Below are positions 22,638 through 34,003 of a DNA stretch of 64,000 nt, in pieces. Positions within the stretch are counted from its first letter, which is position 1. Every line of letters begins with the position of its first letter. The position numbers were made by a program, and so were the translations under genes. The stretch comes from Phialocephala subalpina (taxonomy: Eukaryota > Ascomycota > Leotiomycetes > Helotiales > Mollisiaceae), in assembly GCA_900073065.1 (NCBI GenBank), contig FJOG01000013.1:895227-959226 (forward strand). The letters are read 5' to 3'. The notes beneath the pieces are model-generated. The model was given only the letters and a program-made list of their open reading frames with translations, made no database searches and was not told the origin of the DNA.

Positions 22638-23241
22638 GTTGGATGGTGGATGCTCGTTTTCGACTCTCGTAAGGTATCTCGTGGATGTGTGGAGTTGTTA
22701 TTTGGTTGTGGTGATTCCTGTGCGTTGTTGGCGGTAGAGAACAAGGAATAAAGCTTGAAGAGATCAAGAACGTCTCCTCTTAGGTACCTCGTAACCGAGA
22801 TCTCAAGGCATCCATGGTACAGCCCTTGCTACTTCATGTCAGTTCTCGCAAAGTCACGCTGTTGGCTTCGATCCTTCCACACCGATCTCCGGGGCTTCTC
22901 TTGAAAACTCACAAGCCGTCGAACATTCTCATCACCAGGTTGCCTATATGCACCGAACCTCATGCAGCCTTGGATCTTACCTACATATTTTCAAGTCGCC
23001 TCAATCGACAGTCCCTCGAAAGATCAGGCAAGACTATCCTGGTGCCCGATGCGATCTTCGTCGAGGACCAGGTCAACTCAAGTCGCTTCTAGAATATCGG
23101 GCCCCCACAATCTCTCTGTGCTATAAGTTCGTCTTCTGTCAACTCACGACATTGATCTCAGTTTTCCTCACCAGAAACACTCAACCACATATCATCAGCA
23201 GTGAACTCAACCAACCTCAACCAGACATCACCATCTTCGAT
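22638..23241. promoter_or_regulatory. Divergent promoter between array members D and E
   Basis: Six hundred and four bases separate the two divergent ATGs (22637 on minus, 23242 on plus) of related genes, so the promoters are probably shared or adjacent. No individual factor site could be assigned. Short plus-strand frames inside (22814-23092) lack support. Confidence 0.45.
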
Positions 23242-23881
23242 ATGCCTCCCAAAGGAGCCAAACGCGCACCTCTAGATGCAGAGCAATTACTTTGTGCCAT
23301 CATCGCGGTTAAGGATTATCCACGCGGCAGAGAGCAATGGCAGAAGGTGGCGGATCTCATGCCGGATAAGCCGACTCATGAACAAGCTAGAGGTAGGTAA
23401 ACCTCCGCCTTTCCGCTATGTGCTTGCCTCTGACAGTTCTGCTTCCTGTGTAGGTCGATGGAGAACTTTAAAGGCCAAGTGGGATGAAGAGAGCATCCTT
23501 TCACCAAAGAAGGAAGGCGATCAAAATGAAGGAAACGTCGCCAGTGACGAGGATGAGAACGATGGCGAAGGTCAAGCTCCCACGAAGGTGAAGAAGGGAA
23601 AGTCGAAGGCTCCAGCAAAGAAGAAAGAGACAAAGACTAAAGCTAAGACGATTTCGAAGCAAATTGTGATCGACAGCGAGGACGGGACAGAAGATGAGAA
23701 AGTATCCGAGACTGAGGGAATGAGTACGAATATGCACGATGAGGACTCTGATGTTGGCATCAACGTCCTCGCCACGAAGAAGAGCATTCGTCTAGCTAAG
23801 AAGGCCAGCCCAAAGCCTCGTGGCAAGAAGGTTGAGGAGCATATCGGCAACCGGGACTTTGAAGTCGAAGAAGAAGGTTAA
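23242..23881 (+). CDS. Myb/SANT-like nuclear protein (array member E)
   Basis: Two exons, 23242-23392 and 23454-23881, flank a 61-nt intron (GTAGGT..GTAG) and give 192 aa. The intron falls inside the domain, before RWRTLKAKWD (residues 52-61). The helical unit spans residues about 11-60 (LDAEQLLCAI ... EQWQKVADLM ... RWRTLKAKW). A long Lys-rich and acidic low-complexity tail follows, with basic patches that could act as nuclear signals. It shares its MPPK start and RWxxLKAKW spacing with member D, transcribed divergently 0.6 kb away. It is probably a nuclear chromatin or DNA-binding protein. It appears intact and may be the functional copy of the D/E pair. Confidence 0.75.
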
Positions 23882-24837
23882 GACTGGACATGAATGACCA
23901 ACGCTGGGAAGGAAATTCAAGGGAAGCATTGTTATTTGTGGATATGAGGCAAATCATGATGTTTGTGGAATTCATTGACAGGTGCGCGCAAGACACTCGG
24001 GTGGTGGATATCTATTACATTAAAACGTAGCATATTCCTTAGAAGAATACCACAGTCTTGCACCGGCACAGCTTGTTGCATGTAACAAGTGAACAGCAAC
24101 GCCATGCGCTCAGCCGTAGCAAATACTGCGAGCGACTCCTTGTGTCGAGCCAGAATTATATTCAGATATTCAGAGCTAGACAAGGACAACTTTCATTCGT
24201 TCCTGCTTCCAGACAACGCCTCAGTAGAACATAGGGCGAAAAACTATTCCCTCTCTCAATCCAGGTATTTGGGCCATCAACCCTCACCTCACGAGAGCTC
24301 AGACAACATCGCGCCCTTCATCACTCCACACCTCATCCGGCATGATCGTCGCTCGATTCCGAAAACCAAACTTCGCGGGATGTGTGGGGTACCAACTGAT
24401 AAGGCTGCAAGGTACAATACATGCACTTGCATTCGGACCGAGCCACGGAAGCATAGAAGCTGGAAAGAAGAATCGGATGCTTGCAGAGGTGAGGTTAGAA
24501 TAAAGATTCCCTAAAGGTGGGATGAAGTTCTAGAACGGGAGCGGCATAAAGTTGGGGGAGTCAGGTGATTGTCTGACATGCTTTTGAAAGACATCATCGT
24601 CAGCGCTTGTTGTTAGGCTGGTGAGGAGAAAGATTCTGGAAGGAAAAGAGAGCGTCGTGATGTTAAGGTTCTGAGATGTGAAAGAGGGGTTCCGGGTCGA
24701 TCGTGCAAGCTGACAGTAGGCGGAAAGAACCTTCGTTCATGACGAGCCATATGTATCCTTCCAAAATCCCCACAACGCCAAACACCAGCCACAGTAAGAT
24801 TCAAGACTCTTTTCCACGCCAAACGCTTTTCCAGACC
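23882..24837. other. Intergenic region
   Basis: No supported gene. It holds 3' flanks of member E and of the convergent NOP16 gene; plus-strand frames at 24089-24514 lack motifs. Confidence 0.35.
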
Positions 24838-25618
24838 TCAAGTTTCCACGCTCACAGCTCCTCCTTTCGTCTTCCACTTCCCAACCCGTCTCTTGATATC
24901 CGCTGGTGTCTGCTGCATAGGATTCAACCTCATATCCCTCGCCATCTTCCCATAATCCTCTCCGTATTTCGCCACCAACCTCTCAATCCATTCTTTCTCT
25001 CTATCACTCTGTTTTCTCTCTGTTGGCAGCGCACCCATCGAAGCTTGTTCTTCCAATTGTTTCACAATCTCGTTCTCCTCTGTTTTCTCTCCATCAAAGC
25101 CTTCAAACTCCTCTCCATCATCTGCCATTTCTTCATCTTCGGATTCAGAGTTCAAGGGGTCGTTTAAAGGGTTGGGTCGAGATTTGGAGTGGATGACTCG
25201 GATGATTTTGCCGGTTTCGTCGCGCTCGACTCGGGCTTCTGTTGGGGCAATGGTCTTGGGGATGGCGTTTGTGATGGCGAGTTTGCTGGAGGTTGAGGTC
25301 TTGGATTCTGTTCCTGCTTTCAGCTTTTCTGTGCCGCCGGTTGCGCTGTTGAGGCGGGATGTGAGGCCTAATCGTTTGTAATTCTGGGTGAGTGTTTCTT
25401 TCTGGTTCCTGCATAGCAAATGATCGTTAGCATACTAATCTTGACTCGAAAATGAAGAGAGGGGTGCAGTGAGACACCGATAGAGGATGGGTGGAGGGGT
25501 TGTACCAATTCGCTGCGATGATAGCATTGCCCAATGGATTGACCTTCTTGGACTTGGGCTTCAATTTGATCTTCGGAATCGAAGATCTCTTCTTCTTCTT
25601 CTGTAATTCTCTGCCCAT
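24838..25618 (-). CDS. NOP16: Ribosome biogenesis protein Nop16
   Basis: Two exons, 25618-25506 and 25408-24838, with a 97-nt intron that splits a Trp codon (TG|G), give 227 aa. The conserved start MGRELQKKKKRSSIPKI, the segment KVNPLGNAIIAANW and, after the intron, TLTQNYKRLGL are diagnostic of the Nop16 family. A basic N-terminus, an acidic middle (ESEDEEMADD) and a conserved C-terminal helix region (KYGEDYGKMARDMRLN) complete the expected layout and length. The protein acts in the nucleolus in 60S pre-ribosome assembly. The gene is single-copy housekeeping in character and shows no anomaly. Confidence 0.93.
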
Positions 25619-28600
25619 GGTTGCGACTTAATGGGTCGAAATGATGGGAGTTCAATTTGATGTTGGTCGATGCTCTTCGATTTTTGAGCGCTGGATGAAA
25701 ATTGTATCGAAAAGACGATAAGCTTATTATTTTTGTGGGCCCACTTCTTATCGGCACGTTTTATTACATAATCAGTCAAAGACACGTGCCTTGCTGCTGA
25801 ACAAGGAAGGAAGGAGCCTTTGCGACACAAACATCGTCAAAACTTGCATGATTCTGTCATCTAAACCCCCACGCTTTCGTATCTGGACAATTTGAACCGC
25901 GGTCCTCGGTGTCAGTCTTAACGTCACTTGAATAGAGCCCAACGCTGTCATCATCGTGTCAGCCCTCACTTGCACAACCTCAGTGCATGGAAATATATTA
26001 ACTTTGCGATGTATACCATGCGAGAGGTCTTACCACGACGTCAATGATGGTTGTGATATGGTTTTATAATCAGGTGCAGACGCCTTTCCCTATGAACAAA
26101 ATCGATAATCTCGAGAACAGACGAATGCGATCAGCGGATTCCAGACCTCTACCCAGCCCCCCCAGAGATCAAGGTAACGTTTCATTCCTTCCTCTTTGGC
26201 TCGATTCGCTCAAGTCAACTCAACGCCACAAATCGCGATCACAGATGTGCCCCACACAGGCATCTGCACGAAGGCCTTCGTCGAATCAGCGGTGAGATTC
26301 GCAGACTCCGCGATTGGGAAATCGTCCAAGTGCCAGCGAGTGCCAGTCAGACGCGTTGGGCCCATGGCCCCTTGACAGCCTCGCGACGAGCACCACATGC
26401 CCTGCGCGCATACACCTTGAAGAAGTACTGTACTTCGTCCGTCGTCTGACGTTGGAGATTCGCATTGTATACCTGTACCCAACCTCTTCTCCGAATGTTC
26501 GTTATCTCGAGAATCCATCGCTTGCAGGTTCGCGCTCATGGTCGAATGAAGAAGCTTGCGGAGACAGAGACGGGCGACTTCCCTTCGTCACGTAAGTACC
26601 CGAACGCACCTTCTGACGGACGTATCTCCCAAAACGGATAGGAAGCCATATGGAGAGGGGAGAGGGGAGAGCTGGAGCTAGAACCATCATACTTTCTTCT
26701 CGAGAATAACTCCCCCGCAGCTCATCGATTTCTCGGCATCTGAACCGCTCACCTGAGCCCATACCACGGAAACACAGACATAGGACTGTCGCTTCTCGGT
26801 TGTGGGGAAGTGCATCGCTCCAAAGCAGGTTTCCAAGGAGAGGTCACGATGCTTTCAGATGGTGGTCAACGAGGTGAAGACGGACACTGGTCACAACTAC
26901 AGACAAGTAAGTACAGTACTTGGACTAAATTTGGTCCTAGCCCGTGCAGCGTTTACGTGATTCGACGGCAGAGTATCCGGGATTACATGATAGGTCTTGT
27001 CACTGATTCAGGGGTGATCTGGAGAGATCACAGTTCACTGGCTGGGAGGAGGAAAATGAGCTGGGGAGGTACCGGATACAAGGTTGCCCGACAGCCGTCG
27101 AATGCTTCTGTCGTTCTTCGGCGGCTTCCATCGTGGCTTGGGAAACCTTCTTTGCAGCTTCTAATCCTTCTAGTCCTGATCCACTGTGAGATAGCGCAAT
27201 TATTGCCTGCATCGCCCGCCACTAGAGCATACCAGGATCAGGATGTGCCAGAGGTCCTAGACCTACAGGCCCAAGTGATTCGCTGGACGGTGACCAGGTC
27301 TGAATAGTGGCCGCTTTGGATGCAACAGATGCGCCCGTCGAGAGCTCGTCTTGCAAGCTGCAGAAATCGCCAGATACGACTAGGAACTCGGAATCGCTGG
27401 GAAGTAACCAGAGCTCTAACAGGCCATGAAGCGTCAATAAGCGCAACGAACCGTTTCGGTGTCCTTATCTTACGTTCTGAGCTGGAGGAATCGCTGATCG
27501 TGAGGGGTCCATCTGCTACTCCTGCTAGTAGGGAGGTCCCTCTCGGTGTCCCCTCAACGTCCAGACCAGCCTTTCGCCTTTCGCTATCCAAAAGCCTATT
27601 GTCGAGCTGTGTCCCCGGTGTAGAGCCAGAGCTGGCCAGCAGTGATCTCTGCATGCGCGAATTAATTAACTGAACACCGACAGACTGTTATGACAGAAAG
27701 GGAAGCGGGAGTTGCAAACAGGCAGATTCGAATCCTCGTTCATCCTCGGCCACGGGCCCTCGATGTTCGCTGCATCGCGCACGCTCCAATTCATGTTTAG
27801 TACGACAGAAGCAGTAAGGCACAGCTGCCCCTCACCAGTACCAGTACCAGTACCACTGTGCATCAGTCAGCACTTGAAAGCGCATTGAAGCGCATACTTC
27901 TTTCTTATCTTTGGGGTCGAGCTTATCGCCTGCGCTCCAAACCGCTGTGCCTTGATATGTACGAAAGGTACATGGTTTCGCGCATCGCAGCAGGGGAGGT
28001 GAGAGGAAAGCCGAGAACATTTCCCTGTTCTTCGTCGCGAACCCTGCAATATTCATCTATTTTGCCAGAGGGCGGGACAGGCGTGCTCCAGCCGTAGAAT
28101 TTCGCAAACGCCATGCTGACCGTTGGCGAATTCAAGCCTTCAGACGGCAATGCCGCGGGAGCCACAAGGGCCACCATCTGCATCTCCGTTTGTTGCCCCA
28201 CCAAATCGCTGCCATTAGCTGGTTGACGCCGGTGGCTTCGATATCCCGTGGATTGTAAGTTCGAATGGCGAACGCTCTACAGGTGCCAGAGCCCTCTCAT
28301 TTCCGTTGTTGCAGACTCCCAAACCGCGCTACCAGCCTATGGCCGTCGTGTTGGCAGACATCGCGAACGCTGAGATAAAGCTGAGCTAGAGGGTAGCCGC
28401 GAGGGACTGGCATTGGACTGCGGTGTTTTTGTGCGTAGGTGCACAGGAGAACGAGATAATCAGATAAAGATCTCGGGCTGGCCAACCACAGGCGCGGACA
28501 CACTCGCTCCATCGAGTCCTCGAAGTGGATGCGTAAGAGGGTGCTAGAGTGATGCCATCGATCAGGGTGCGAGACCCTCCTGAATACGATGATGAAGCTT

Positions 28601-29366
28601 GCACTTACTCCTGCTCCTGCTCCTCCTCCTGCTGCAGACCGTCCTCATTCCCGTGCGGCAGAGGAGTTCACATGGGAGGAAGGCGTTTACGGGTTCGGTG
28701 ATTTATTTCATGGACAAGAGAAGAAGGAAAGTGAGGTTAAGCTTATTGCTCTGAAACCTCCAAGCATGCCGTGATGGCAAACAAGCCTCCAATGTTGTGG
28801 AACTTCCTTGTTGAGATGGTCGAGGAGGGGACTGCTGGAGGCTTGTGATCATCACCACACTTCTGGCATGCTATTTCTGATCCATCCCATCCTGTGCGAG
28901 ACACAACCCGTTCAGAGCAACATCACCCTCACTCACCATCACTCACCAGCGCGTGGAGGTGTGTGTGGAGGCCTGTATGGAAGGCTGCAGAGGGCTTCCT
29001 CTGCGTCTTCCATGGACTGTGGCTAGCTTCCACTGGCTCCCCTCGCGGGTGGCAGTCTCGTAGTCTCTGCTCTATTCGACGGCCTCGGTCCACCAGACCC
29101 TGTCCTTCGCCCCTGCAACGCCGCTGTGCTGATCTCCATGTTGTGGTTGAGAGGAGCTGCACCCAGACAGCCCCGGTTGCATTTCTAGTAAGATGGCCGT
29201 CTCCTCATAATTGATTCCCTTGCCCGCACTTCCACAAACCGCATCCAGACGTTTGGCCCACGAGTGTTTCCTCCTTCATCTTCTTACTCATAGATTGCTC
29301 CAATGTGCTCAATAAGTCAGCATTAACACTCACTTCAACCCTTTCCACTTTATTCTCTTCTTCATC
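25619..29366. other. 3.7-kb stretch without a supported gene
   Basis: Many short frames occur on both strands, none with a domain, splice-consistent extension or consistent codon bias. A small CCAGTA-type tandem (about 27836-27856) is present. The region before 29367 probably contains a long promoter and leader for the large Zn2Cys6 regulator, whose family often has such leaders. No tRNA could be folded. Confidence 0.35.
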
Positions 29367-32012
29367 ATGACTTTACCAGTCGCATGTCCTTCTTCGTGTT
29401 CTTCGGACCCGCCGACAGTACCACAGCGCAAGCGACGTCGAAGGGCACCAGCTAGCGGTGCCTCGGACGACTGCTTCGCGTGCACGAAAAGAAACGTCAA
29501 ATGCGACCGACGACGACCATATTGTTCACAATGTTTGGAAGTAGGGAAGGAATGTTCAGGTTACAAAACCCAATTGACTTGGGGTGTTGGAGTGGCAAGT
29601 CGAGGAAAGCTTCGGGGACTTTCTCTTCCAGTTGCGAGATCTGCTCCTGCGCCCAAAAGTCCACCAGCCAATCGACCACGCGCCGCCTCAACGATATCAC
29701 GAACTCACGAAAGCGATGAAAATGTCAAGATCAAGTCGGAAATTATGAATAGTCCTTTGTCCGCAAATCCCTTCACAACCTATGATTTCGTCAACATGGC
29801 CCCCAATGGGGTTGCGCCTCCTATGCAGATGCCGGAATGGAATATGGCTGTCTCCCACGACTATCCTCTACAAGATTATCACCAAGATGCGATGAACCAC
29901 CAAAGACAACTTCCACAGTTACACCGACTTCACACTCTCAGCATAGGCAGGAATGAAGGATTGGGACTTTCAAGTTCTATCGACTCCATGAGCAACTACG
30001 CCGAGAGCGACTACGCATCCCCCATCAGCCAGTCTTTCCCTGAAGAAGTTCCATATTTGCACAGTCCTCTACCTATGTACAATAGCTACTCTTCCCGAAA
30101 CTCGAATGCAGACAGTCCTGTCCCAGGTCTAATTCCAGATTCACGTGGTCCTACCTCCTGCCCCGACAACTTCTACGCGCAGTCAGAAATCAGCTCCAGC
30201 ATCAGTTCTCACCAGAATCCATACGAGATGTCTGAAGGTCGTCAACAGCAACATTCGCCATCTGCAAACGAACTTTTCTATGATGACGACATGCTGGGTG
30301 AGTTCATTCAGCCAAATTACATGCATCCACTAACTCTCCCAGGGGTAACTAGAGGGGCCAACGACATGGAGATGTACGCTACCAGTGCACGATCAAGCCA
30401 CTTTGGATGGACATCGATCAACGAAGATGATACGGCATCTCAAGCTGCTTCTGATACGGAGAATTTCCATATGACCGGCAACGACTCAATGTCGTCATCA
30501 TTCACTTCGGAACAAATGTCCCCACGAGTCTCCTTCTTCCTCGACTACTACGAGAAAATTATATGTCCTTCAGTGGTTGTTATTGATAGTCCTAGCAATC
30601 CATATCGAGAGCACATCTTAAGCCTTGCTTCGTCGAGTAAAAGCTTACAGCATGCGATTTGCGCCTTGGCAGCATGCAATCTTCGCATGAAGCGCAAACA
30701 GTCGTTAGGGCAAGATCACTGGCGTCAACCTCTGGAACTGGAATTCCAGGATCGCATCAATGGTGGTACCTTCCGACCTGTTCCTTCTTCTCGGAGGACT
30801 TCGAATTACCCAATGTCACCTGAATCTCAGCCAACAGATTCGTCTCTTCAAGAGGAGTACCAGCACCGGGCATTAGCTGTTCACCTCCTCAACCAGCAGT
30901 TGAGCTATCCAAGCAAAGCTCGTCATGATTGCGTTCTCGCCACTTTGTTCATCCTATGCCACTACCGCATGTGCGAATCTGGTGTCGCACAATTCCGAAC
31001 ACAGTTCGCAGGAGTGAAGAAGATTCTCGGAATGAGAGATTCCGGTGTCGAATCTGGCAACTGGGGATGGATGGAGACTCTATTCACATACTTCGATGGT
31101 ATTGCAGCCAGCATCAACGACCGAGAAGCTCAACTCCGAGGTGGCTACCTGGAAATGGTCGCCAACCCCTCAAATCCTAACCACGCGCTCGAGAACCTTG
31201 CTGGATGCGACTCAATTCTCTTCAAGACAATCGGCAAGCTTGGTCGCTTGAACATGCTTTGCCAACATCGTCCTGTCCTGGACCCGATGTCATCCCCCGT
31301 CAGCCCTGTCCGTCGCCCCGCACCACCTCGTCCTCGTCCTGGTCTCGCCGGCCAAGCTCTCGTCGACTTCTACAACCTCCATGCACACAGCTTCGACGGA
31401 AATGGATTCGCATCCACACTCGACGACGAAGCTTCCTTCCCACAACTCGCGTCCCCTACCTCCCACGACGACCTCAGCACTACCTTCTGGACAGAATGGA
31501 AAGCTGCCCGTCTATCACTTCAAGAATGGGAGTTCGATCCTTCCCGCCTTGTCGCTACCCTCCCCATCGCACCATCACCTACCCAACTCCGCGATTTCGG
31601 ATACATCTCCGAAGCCTTCCGCTACGCCGCCCTCCTCTACACCGAGCGTCTCGCCTGCCCCAACCTCCCCTCCTCCCACCTCAACTTCCAAAACCTGGTC
31701 TCACAAGTCCTCTTCTACGTCACCTCCCTCGAACAGGGTTCCGGCTGCGAAAAATTCTTGCTCTGGCCGCTTTTTATTAGTGGAAGCGAGTGTGTAAATG
31801 AGTTGCAACAGAGTATTGTGAGGACGAAATGTAGGGAGATAATGGGGAGGAGTGGGTATTTGAACAATCTTGCTGGATTAGAGGTGTTAGAGAAGTTGTG
31901 GAAGGAGAAGGAGGATGGGGGGCCGGAGAGTAGGGGGGGTGGGGCATTTGGGGTGCCGTTTAGGTGGACCAGGTTTATGGAGGGGAGTGAGGGGGAGTGG
32001 ATTATGGTTTAG
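29367..32012 (+). CDS. Large single-exon Zn2Cys6 transcription factor
   Basis: An uninterrupted 881-codon frame starts at an ATG after a C/T-rich leader. A basic RKRRRR stretch (21-26) precedes the Zn2Cys6 cluster C36-x2-C39-x6-C46-x6-C53-x2-C56-x6-C63. After it comes YKTQLTWGVGVASRGKLRGL, a linker typical of one subgroup of fungal C6 factors. Residues about 100-390 are Ser/Pro/Asn-rich and presumably disordered. From about residue 390 to the end lies a helical fungal_trans_2-like regulatory domain (FFLDYYEKIICPSVVVID ... HDCVLATLFILCHYRMCESG). It should act in the nucleus on CGG-type sites; the target pathway is not evident. Codon use is strongly C-ending in the middle and changes in the last 90 codons, which are G-rich with GGG/GAG runs; the frame stays open. 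Confidence 0.88.
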   Translation: MTLPVACPSSCSSDPPTVPQRKRRRRAPASGASDDCFACTKRNVKCDRRRPYCSQCLEVGKECSGYKTQLTWGVGVASRGKLRGLSLPVARSAPAPKSPPANRPRAASTISRTHESDENVKIKSEIMNSPLSANPFTTYDFVNMAPNGVAPPMQMPEWNMAVSHDYPLQDYHQDAMNHQRQLPQLHRLHTLSIGRNEGLGLSSSIDSMSNYAESDYASPISQSFPEEVPYLHSPLPMYNSYSSRNSNADSPVPGLIPDSRGPTSCPDNFYAQSEISSSISSHQNPYEMSEGRQQQHSPSANELFYDDDMLGEFIQPNYMHPLTLPGVTRGANDMEMYATSARSSHFGWTSINEDDTASQAASDTENFHMTGNDSMSSSFTSEQMSPRVSFFLDYYEKIICPSVVVIDSPSNPYREHILSLASSSKSLQHAICALAACNLRMKRKQSLGQDHWRQPLELEFQDRINGGTFRPVPSSRRTSNYPMSPESQPTDSSLQEEYQHRALAVHLLNQQLSYPSKARHDCVLATLFILCHYRMCESGVAQFRTQFAGVKKILGMRDSGVESGNWGWMETLFTYFDGIAASINDREAQLRGGYLEMVANPSNPNHALENLAGCDSILFKTIGKLGRLNMLCQHRPVLDPMSSPVSPVRRPAPPRPRPGLAGQALVDFYNLHAHSFDGNGFASTLDDEASFPQLASPTSHDDLSTTFWTEWKAARLSLQEWEFDPSRLVATLPIAPSPTQLRDFGYISEAFRYAALLYTERLACPNLPSSHLNFQNLVSQVLFYVTSLEQGSGCEKFLLWPLFISGSECVNELQQSIVRTKCREIMGRSGYLNNLAGLEVLEKLWKEKEDGGPESRGGGAFGVPFRWTRFMEGSEGEWIMV

Positions 32013-32979
32013 TACGATCGCAACATCGCATTCACAATGTCGATCTGGATTGAGAGTAGTTGCATGAGACGAGATGGGACGAACTGGATAAGAGACACGA
32101 GACGAGTTCACTATGACAGCGATTTCCATGCATCATTTTCAACATCATTTTCAGGATCTGGGCTGGGCCGGTCGGGCAGGGGAACAGTTTCACAAAAGGG
32201 GGAATCAAACAATCATGAAGGAAAGAAGGAAATCTCGGGTTTTCAAATCTCGGTCTTGGGGTACTTGGACATACATTGGGGGGTTTCGGCTTCGGAATAG
32301 GCGCTGGACGGCTGGATTATCACTCATGTTCACGAAGGTCGAATGATATGCTACGGGTTAATGCATAATGCTAGATAATTTGGCTATGCTGCTCTACTAT
32401 ATGTACAGTCTGAGAAGGGTGTTTGTTACGAATATACACCACTTTATGACCCATGTTCCTTCTTGCCGTTTGCCTTCGGTTTTTAATTTGAATCCCGAGT
32501 CAGAGAACGAAACGGCAAGCGCTGGTCCACTTGATGGGAACTGATCTGGCAACGCGGTAAGTGCTGTCAACTAAGCCCGCTGCGCCTCAGTGGCTTTCTT
32601 AGTTTCCAACGGTTCCTCCTGGTCTCCCTTTCATCCCCTCTTTTCAACGAACTGCTCTGCCGTAGCTACGGTTGTCAAGAAAGGGAAGCCGATCACATGA
32701 GAGATGATCTCATCCTCACGTGTGAGGGGTAGCTTCCCAAAAGGGCAGGTGGGGGAGCTTTGAGATTGTGGCGTGCTGGAGTTATTATTGTTTTGGGTTT
32801 TTGTTACACATCGTGTCAATATCAGTACGATTCGGTTCTTCCTGCAGAGTGGATCGTGTTTAGGTTTAGAATTTAGAGTTTAGAAGGTATGGCGATGGCG
32901 ATGCATAGGTTTAGTTGATCATATGCATGAAGTTGAGTCGAGCTTCGGCTACGAAGCTGGTTGCCCGTTTGGGAGGAAA
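32013..32979. other. Intergenic region before the assembly gap
   Basis: 3' flank of the large regulator, then no gene. The last 60 bases belong to the diverged repeat that brackets the gap. Confidence 0.35.
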
Positions 32980-33540
32980 NNNNNNNNNNNNNNNNNNNNN
33001 NNNNNNNNNNNNNNNNNNNNNNNNNNNNNNNNNNNNNNNNNNNNNNNNNNNNNNNNNNNNNNNNNNNNNNNNNNNNNNNNNNNNNNNNNNNNNNNNNNNN
33101 NNNNNNNNNNNNNNNNNNNNNNNNNNNNNNNNNNNNNNNNNNNNNNNNNNNNNNNNNNNNNNNNNNNNNNNNNNNNNNNNNNNNNNNNNNNNNNNNNNNN
33201 NNNNNNNNNNNNNNNNNNNNNNNNNNNNNNNNNNNNNNNNNNNNNNNNNNNNNNNNNNNNNNNNNNNNNNNNNNNNNNNNNNNNNNNNNNNNNNNNNNNN
33301 NNNNNNNNNNNNNNNNNNNNNNNNNNNNNNNNNNNNNNNNNNNNNNNNNNNNNNGTGTTTGAAATGTGTTGGGTTGAGATATTCCTCTAGTATCTATCAC
33401 TACCTCCCCTTTTCCCCTTCATTTGCGGGCCAATTACCAGTTCATGCACGGGTTGAGTCAAATTCAGCTACAAAGTTGAGTTCTTTCTTTGAAAGCAACT
33501 GTTTGAATTGAGTTGAGATATCCCAGCATCTATCCACCCT
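32921..33540. repeat. Diverged tandem repeats flanking the gap (period about 145 bp)
   Basis: Right of the gap, a unit beginning GTTTGAAATGTGTTGGGTTG (33357) is repeated, diverged, from 33501, with shared GTTGAGATAT, ATCTATC and C/T-rich blocks. Left of the gap, the segment from about 32923 (ATGCATGAAGTTGAGTC...) matches 33444 onward (ATGCACGGGTTGAGTC...), mostly through G-to-A and C-to-T differences. At least three partial copies are therefore visible, and more may be hidden in the gap. Confidence 0.6.
32980..33354. other. Assembly gap (375 N)
   Basis: A run of Ns. Because related repeat units lie on both sides, the gap is probably a collapsed or unresolved tandem repeat array. Confidence 0.98.
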
Positions 33541-33583
33541 TTCCCCCTTCCCATTCTCCTTCCCCCCTCTTCCACCTCACCTA

Positions 33584-34003
33584 CTACCACCACCCCTTCT
33601 TCCCCCCCTTCAACACCAACTTCGCAACCTCCCTCGCAATACCCTCCACACTACCTGTTACCATTAAATTAGACTGCGCTAGCCTCTCCATGCCTTTGAA
33701 AGAAGATTGCTGGCAGATGATGTACGTCACAATTGCTGTGCTGCCGAGGAAGACGGCGCGGCCGGTGGTGAAGGGTTCGTTGCAGAGGGTTTGGATGCGG
33801 AGGCAGAGGCAGAGGTCGTGGATTTTGGTGGGCCATGGAGGTGGTGGCGAGGATCGCGAGATTTGCTTTCTCTTTGACTTGGAGCAGATGTCAGAAGCTA
33901 TTCAGAGGAGGGAGGAGGGATGGCTTACTTGGTAAGTGCAGGAGTGCTCATCGCTTCCTTTCTCGACGGAGTCGTCGGCGTCGATTAAAGGTTCGTTACA
34001 CAT
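33584..34003 (-). CDS. Two-exon protein of unknown function, 122 aa
   Basis: Exon 1, 34003-33929 (25 codons, ATG TGT AAC GAA), is followed by a 51-nt intron (GTAAGC donor, CTGAC branch, CCAAG acceptor). Exon 2, 33877-33584, is in the same frame and ends TGG TGG TAG. Exon 2 has strongly C-ending codons in the stretch encoding KIHDLCLCLRIQTLCNEPF, a good sign of real coding. A hydrophobic segment (AVFLGSTAIVTYIIC, about 66-80) and an amphipathic basic C-terminus (GIAREVAKLVLKGGKKGWW) follow. The hydrophobic part may be one membrane helix or a buried core helix. The longer plus-strand frame over the same interval is its antisense shadow. No family is recognised. Confidence 0.62.

Noticed and set aside
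27720..27800. T-arm-like GATTCGAATCC on the plus strand, suggesting a tRNA
   Set aside because: No acceptor stem, D-arm or anticodon stem could be paired around it on either strand.
33513..33935. 140-codon plus-strand frame
   Set aside because: It is antisense to the two-exon minus-strand gene at 33584-34003, whose codon usage and splice signals are much stronger.
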